Part shown: one piece after another, positions 45,308-48,413 of the stretch
How positions within the stretch are numbered: position 1 is the stretch's first letter
Layout: every line of letters begins with the position of its first letter
Source: an uncultured Thiotrichales bacterium
GTDB lineage: Bacteria > Pseudomonadota > Gammaproteobacteria > CAIRSR01
Assembly (NCBI GenBank): GCA_903881315.1
Contig: CAIRSR010000020.1
Coordinates: forward strand, 1-48,413
Length of the DNA: 48,413 bases
Reading direction: 5' to 3'
Position numbers and translations under genes: made by a program
Notes under the pieces: model-generated
Seen by the model: the letters and a program-made list of their open reading frames with translations, nothing else
The model's database searches: none
What the model was told of the DNA's origin: nothing

Positions 45308-46354
45308 TTACGCAGCAAGACTTGTAGAACCAACCTCATACACAGCCATATAGCCCTGATTCAATACAACACAGGTAAAATAGAAAGTCGCACCAATATA
45401 GCCACGCTGACCAAGCGGATCGTTCTTGTCCTTCTGACCAGGCGGGATCCAAGTAGGCTCTATAGCATCACGGCCACGCAAAGCTACCTGCCCCCACGCA
45501 TCATCGCCAGTAACAACAATCGGATAAACATCAATATTAGTTCCCGTGGTCGAGCAAAGAGCAGTCGATCCAACTAATGCACCCGCATCCGCATAGGGAA
45601 CCAACTCAGGAGACAAGATAAATCGGAACCGCTCAACCGAACCAATTTCATATTCATTTACCGGCTTGCGCGTTCCATATTCAGCCACTTTAACAAACCC
45701 CGGCAGATCCCTAATGTCTGGCTCTAAATCGGTGTGACAAAACACCAAGAATCCAGCCTCAACCGGTGTAGTATTAAAATTCTCAGAAGGATCCAGAATC
45801 TGGGTAATCTGACGAGCATGATTAGCCAGAAGGGAGCGACCAATTTTACGAAGTCCGTGCAGGGAAATAGTCTGATCGACTGTGCCACGAGAATTACCAC
45901 CCGCATAGAACGAATTGGTGGCCCCTTTCAGAGCCCCATATCTTACCATTTCCCGCAACAAACCAACCCGTTCCCCAGTCTGTCGCTTCATTTCAGCCGG
46001 TATATCGTCTTCGTATAAATCAACCGTCTTATCCGTTACCGCATAAAGAACACCATATTGCTGAAGCGTTGCAGAGATATCGACCGCACCAAGCGTGTCA
46101 GCGGCTGGCGTAACCCCTTCAACGGTCTGTTGGCTCGCCGCAAAATTTGTCGCATTCTGTGGCGTGATCCAGCGATTATCCATACCACTGTATGGCAAAA
46201 ACCGACGAAATACTACAGTATCACCTTTGTTGTTCGGAAGACGCTTCTGCGTTCCAGTAATGCCAAGCACTTCAACTGGTATTGCATGAGCCAGTATCTC
46301 ACCTTTGATCTTGTTAATGCGCCCTTGCTGGGTAGCATAGTTTTGGATTGCCAT
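45308..46354 (-). CDS. Major capsid protein, N4-gp56 family
   Basis: 348 residues with AAGGTGG upstream. The start (MAIQNYATQQGRINKIKGEI), the NNKGDTVVFRRFLPY loop and PAADTLGAVDISATLQQYGV, then VTDKTVDLYEDD, match the N4-gp56 capsid family (HK97 fold). Length is close to that of relatives in podovirus-like prophages. The C-terminal GYIGATFYFTCVVLNQGYMA is also conserved in the group. It follows the scaffold gene, the normal order. Confidence 0.85.
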   Translation of the reverse strand: MAIQNYATQQGRINKIKGEILAHAIPVEVLGITGTQKRLPNNKGDTVVFRRFLPYSGMDNRWITPQNATNFAASQQTVEGVTPAADTLGAVDISATLQQYGVLYAVTDKTVDLYEDDIPAEMKRQTGERVGLLREMVRYGALKGATNSFYAGGNSRGTVDQTISLHGLRKIGRSLLANHARQITQILDPSENFNTTPVEAGFLVFCHTDLEPDIRDLPGFVKVAEYGTRKPVNEYEIGSVERFRFILSPELVPYADAGALVGSTALCSTTGTNIDVYPIVVTGDDAWGQVALRGRDAIEPTWIPPGQKDKNDPLGQRGYIGATFYFTCVVLNQGYMAVYEVGSTSLAA

Positions 46355-46530
46355 ATCGTTCCACCTTTATATAACAGTTGTCGCCCACTCGGGCATTAGA
46401 AATAGATACGTTTTTATCACAGAAATGAGCACAGTAAAGCACCAATAATACCGAAGAATTATTCAGAGCCTGCTTTGCCGAGCATCAAGATATTTAATGA
46501 GTAATATACGAACCAGACATAAGCGAATAA

Positions 46531-47268
46531 TTACTTCTTGCCGCCTCTTACCGTACGGAATCCGATAGCAAAGGCATCGTCATCGGAAACTGCGGAATTT
46601 GGCGGCTCCGTACCACGCGGATTAATGTTCCGCTCAAGCCGTTCAGATTTTTGTTTCCTTTCATTTTCCGCTTCTTGATTCGCACGAAAATGCCGGATTC
46701 GCTCTATGATATGATCAGAGCGATTGGTACTACGGAACTGTTTCTGTTGTTCACGCGGTAATGTTGCAAACCACTTATTAAACTCAGAAGTTCTAATAAT
46801 CTTCCGCCAATCAGGCTCATGCAAATCGAGAAGACGAGATTCGACATCATTGACGTGCTGAATCAAATGAGGTCGCACAACCTGTGCAATCTGCTTTGAC
46901 AACATGTCCGAAAATTCTGCGCCACATTTGTCACGTATTGTCCCAACGGTTGGTTGCTCCTGCGGATCCATTGCGATACTCTGCGCCTGCGCAGCAGCAA
47001 CCGCATTCTGCTGAAGAATCTGTCTGATTTGCGCAAGCTCATTCCACAGTAAGTCAACCTCGCGCGCCTTTGCGACCAGAATCTGAAACTGGTCAACAGT
47101 AATCGGCATTGTATTAGAAGAAGCGGCACTATCACCCAGCTCGTCCAGTTTCTTCTCGGCCTTACCGTAAACACCCCTAAATCCAGTCTCGAAGTCATCC
47201 TGAGCGGTACTTTCTGATGGATCTGGCACATCCAAGCGTAGATCATTCATGTCAACATTTTTTGTCAT
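46531..47268 (-). CDS. Capsid scaffold-like protein
   Basis: 245 residues from ATG 47268 (GGGAG five bases before; a longer start at 47280 is less likely). Highly charged, with helical Gln/Ala segments (QILQQNAVAAAQAQSIA), and placed directly upstream of the major capsid. No enzymatic motif. Composition and position fit an assembly scaffold. Confidence 0.7.
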   Translation of the reverse strand: MTKNVDMNDLRLDVPDPSESTAQDDFETGFRGVYGKAEKKLDELGDSAASSNTMPITVDQFQILVAKAREVDLLWNELAQIRQILQQNAVAAAQAQSIAMDPQEQPTVGTIRDKCGAEFSDMLSKQIAQVVRPHLIQHVNDVESRLLDLHEPDWRKIIRTSEFNKWFATLPREQQKQFRSTNRSDHIIERIRHFRANQEAENERKQKSERLERNINPRGTEPPNSAVSDDDAFAIGFRTVRGGKK

Positions 47269-47283
47269 AAATACTCCCATTAG

Positions 47284-47330
47284 ATCCTGCTCTAAGCAGG
47301 ATGACGAAGAAAACCCGCAGCAAGCGGGTT
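47284..47330 (-). terminator. Two hairpins between the 70-aa gene and the scaffold
   Basis: AACCCGC / GCGGGTT (47312-47330) is followed on the minus strand by TTTTCTTC, so it resembles an intrinsic terminator. A second stem ATCCTGCT / AGCAGGAT (47284-47302) lies just before the scaffold ribosome site. Together they may separate portal-region from capsid-region expression, or attenuate it. Confidence 0.5.
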
Positions 47331-47370
47331 ATGGAAACTGCCGGTGTGGCAATTAACATTGCATCCCTAA

Positions 47371-47583
47371 CTATTCCCTCAGAACAGCAGACTCCTTTGC
47401 CATCAATTCACGCAATATTTTTAACTCAGCAATACGACCGCGTAGCTTTGCTGTTTCATCCCAATTGCGGTCTCCATCATTCTGCTTACGCAATCCATCA
47501 ATCCTTGATATTAGGTATTGCTCCAACTTGAGAGCAAACGTGCAACGTCGCTCATCCTGGGTAAACTCAAGTGGCGTCTCCAT
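47371..47583 (-). CDS. Small helical phage protein (70 aa)
   Basis: A charged, coiled-coil-like protein (LEQYLISRIDGLRKQN; KLRGRIAELKILRELMAKES). It begins six bases after the stop of the 60-aa gene and sits between portal and scaffold. Function unknown. Confidence 0.6.
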   Translation of the reverse strand: METPLEFTQDERRCTFALKLEQYLISRIDGLRKQNDGDRNWDETAKLRGRIAELKILRELMAKESAVLRE

Positions 47584-47589
47584 TGTTTC

Positions 47590-47772
47590 TCAAATATTTG
47601 CCTCTATTCTTAGAAGAGCAATTGCCGTTATAACAGAAAGGGAGGATTTAATGAGCGAGGCGTTCGCCGAGAACATAACTATTGCGTCCATAATTTTCCT
47701 CGCATTAACTGTTTGCACAACCTCACCAACACATTTATAGAACTCAACATAGACTGATAAGCCTTCAATCAT
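47590..47772 (-). CDS. Small hydrophobic phage protein (60 aa)
   Basis: The second half is hydrophobic (ASLIKSSLSVITAIALLRIE) and could span a membrane. Spacing to the neighbours (68 bases after the portal end, six before the 70-aa gene) supports a real gene, but the ribosome site is weak. Function unknown. Confidence 0.45.
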   Translation of the reverse strand: MIEGLSVYVEFYKCVGEVVQTVNARKIMDAIVMFSANASLIKSSLSVITAIALLRIEANI

Positions 47773-47840
47773 TTCTAATCAAATAATAACCTGCATAAAG
47801 AATAACAAACAAAAGGCACGATAGCGGAAAATAGAAATAA

Positions 47841-48299
47841 TCATGACTTTGGATGCGCAATATGCGCCACAATAATATCCTTTTTTATTTCCGCATCCTT
47901 TAGTGCCGCTTGCAATATCAGCTTATCTTTCTCTTGTTGTATCTGATATTGCGCATTCTCTTGTTGTTGAGCAACGGCATTAGCCTGCGCCTGCGCCCTC
48001 ATTACCGCCTCTTGCTGGATGTTCGCCTTCTTTTTGTCTGATAGCTTCAGGCGCAAGGGATCAATCTTGTTAGCGCGTAGCGCCTCTTCAAACCATAATT
48101 CGGGATCTGCGCCATAGATTGGATTCAGAACATATGCGCCCAAAGACAGGATTGCTCGCCTCTGAATATCCCTATCCACCAAAGAAGAAGATCCACGGGC
48201 ATCGATGAGAAAATCACCCTTCTCGTCATTCGATCCGTAGAGAAGAACCCATTCATAGTAGCGGCGAATATGCGGTACTGGTCTAGTTTGATTCCTGCT
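47841..48299 (-). pseudogene. Phage portal protein, C-terminal fragment
   Basis: The frame is open upstream of the first start codon to 48299, where a stop (48300-48302) cuts it off. It reads RPVPHIRRYYEWVLLYGSND, EKGDFLIDARGSSSLVDRD and NPIYGADPELWFEEALRANK, the pattern near the end of podovirus portal proteins. A Gln/Ala-rich coiled tail follows. The ~350-450 upstream residues of a whole portal are missing, replaced by the start of an unrelated + strand gene. Insertion of a mobile element near 48,290-48,300 is the simplest reading. Without a portal the phage cannot package DNA. Confidence 0.65.
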
Positions 48300-48338
48300 T
48301 CAACCGCATGAATATGCTATACTATTCTCTAAATACAT

Positions 48339-48353
48339 GAATATCAGATATTC
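48339..48353. promoter_or_regulatory. Palindrome upstream of the right-edge gene
   Basis: GAATATC and GATATTC flank one base, 25 bases before the ATG at 48379. A TATACT box lies just upstream near 48318. It could be an operator or part of a mobile-element end. Confidence 0.35.
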
Positions 48354-48378
48354 TTGGTAATTTTTGTGAGGTAAATCT

Positions 48379-48413
48379 ATGTTGAGCAGACGCACCTGTC
48401 CCAGTTGCAAATC
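48379..48413 (+). CDS. Start of a zinc-ribbon protein, probably a transposase (partial)
   Basis: ATG 48379 with GTGAGG eight bases before it. The 11 visible residues are MLSRRTCPSCK, an N-terminal Cys-x-x-Cys of the kind that opens IS1- or IS1595-like transposases. It begins about 80 bases from the broken portal end, facing away from it, as expected for an insertion sequence. A host zinc-ribbon protein is the alternative. Confidence 0.45.
   Translation, partial: MLSRRTCPSCK

Overview
The window looks like a piece of a Gram-negative, probably gammaproteobacterial, genome. Support: an intact MoxR / DUF58 / TgpA-type transglutaminase operon, Sel1-repeat and TPR-CHAT proteins, mostly purine-rich ribosome binding sites, and a podovirus-like prophage. 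The giant repeat gene, CHAT paralogues and GC-rich nested palindromes recall large or filamentous sulfur bacteria, but that placement is a weak inference.

Layout. (1) 1-3.8 kb: the tail of a peptidoglycan-binding protein gene, a class II Fic protein (-), and a divergent + strand operon of an AAA (OLD/RecF-type) ATPase, a DUF4276 TOPRIM-like protein and a frameshifted two-helix membrane protein. (2) 3.8-13.1 kb: one 3,091-residue ORF (-) made almost entirely of a degenerate octapeptide, with ~1.07-1.09 kb super-repeats in its N-terminal third. (3) 13.4-16.0 kb: a tightly coupled four-gene cassette (-) of GHKL ATPase with STAS-like N-terminus, STAS-like DUF4325, PIN-domain protein and DUF1828 protein. 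(4) 16.4-20.7 kb: MoxR, DUF58, transglutaminase. (5) 20.8-25.2 kb (-): an unrecognised protein, then a TPR array and a CHAT protease that were one gene and are now split by a frame change at a 35-nt insertion. (6) 25.7-26.5 kb: a secreted or anchored Sel1 protein.

(7) 26.7-48.3 kb: a rearranged, probably defective prophage. A promoter, a short terminated RNA and a 14-codon leader precede a + strand tail block (fibres, tailspike, virion protein). The opposing - strand block reads portal fragment, two small genes, scaffold, N4-gp56-type capsid, three small structural genes and a nozzle-like protein. An intact HD-GYP response regulator sits inside the head block on the other strand. A second TPR-CHAT paralogue, cut before its catalytic centre, and small gene remnants lie between the blocks. 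At the right edge the portal gene is cut off next to the start of a zinc-ribbon protein, probably a transposase.

How the parts work together: the cellular half is rich in genes typical of conflict and signalling (Fic, AAA/TOPRIM-like, GHKL/STAS/PIN, CHAT), arranged as compact cassettes around a housekeeping operon. The phage half keeps recognisable virion genes, but the broken portal and opposed modules argue against an active phage. The most interesting candidates for undescribed systems are the GHKL-STAS-PIN-DUF1828 cassette, the AAA-TOPRIM-membrane operon, the giant octapeptide protein and the short RNA plus leader before the tail genes.
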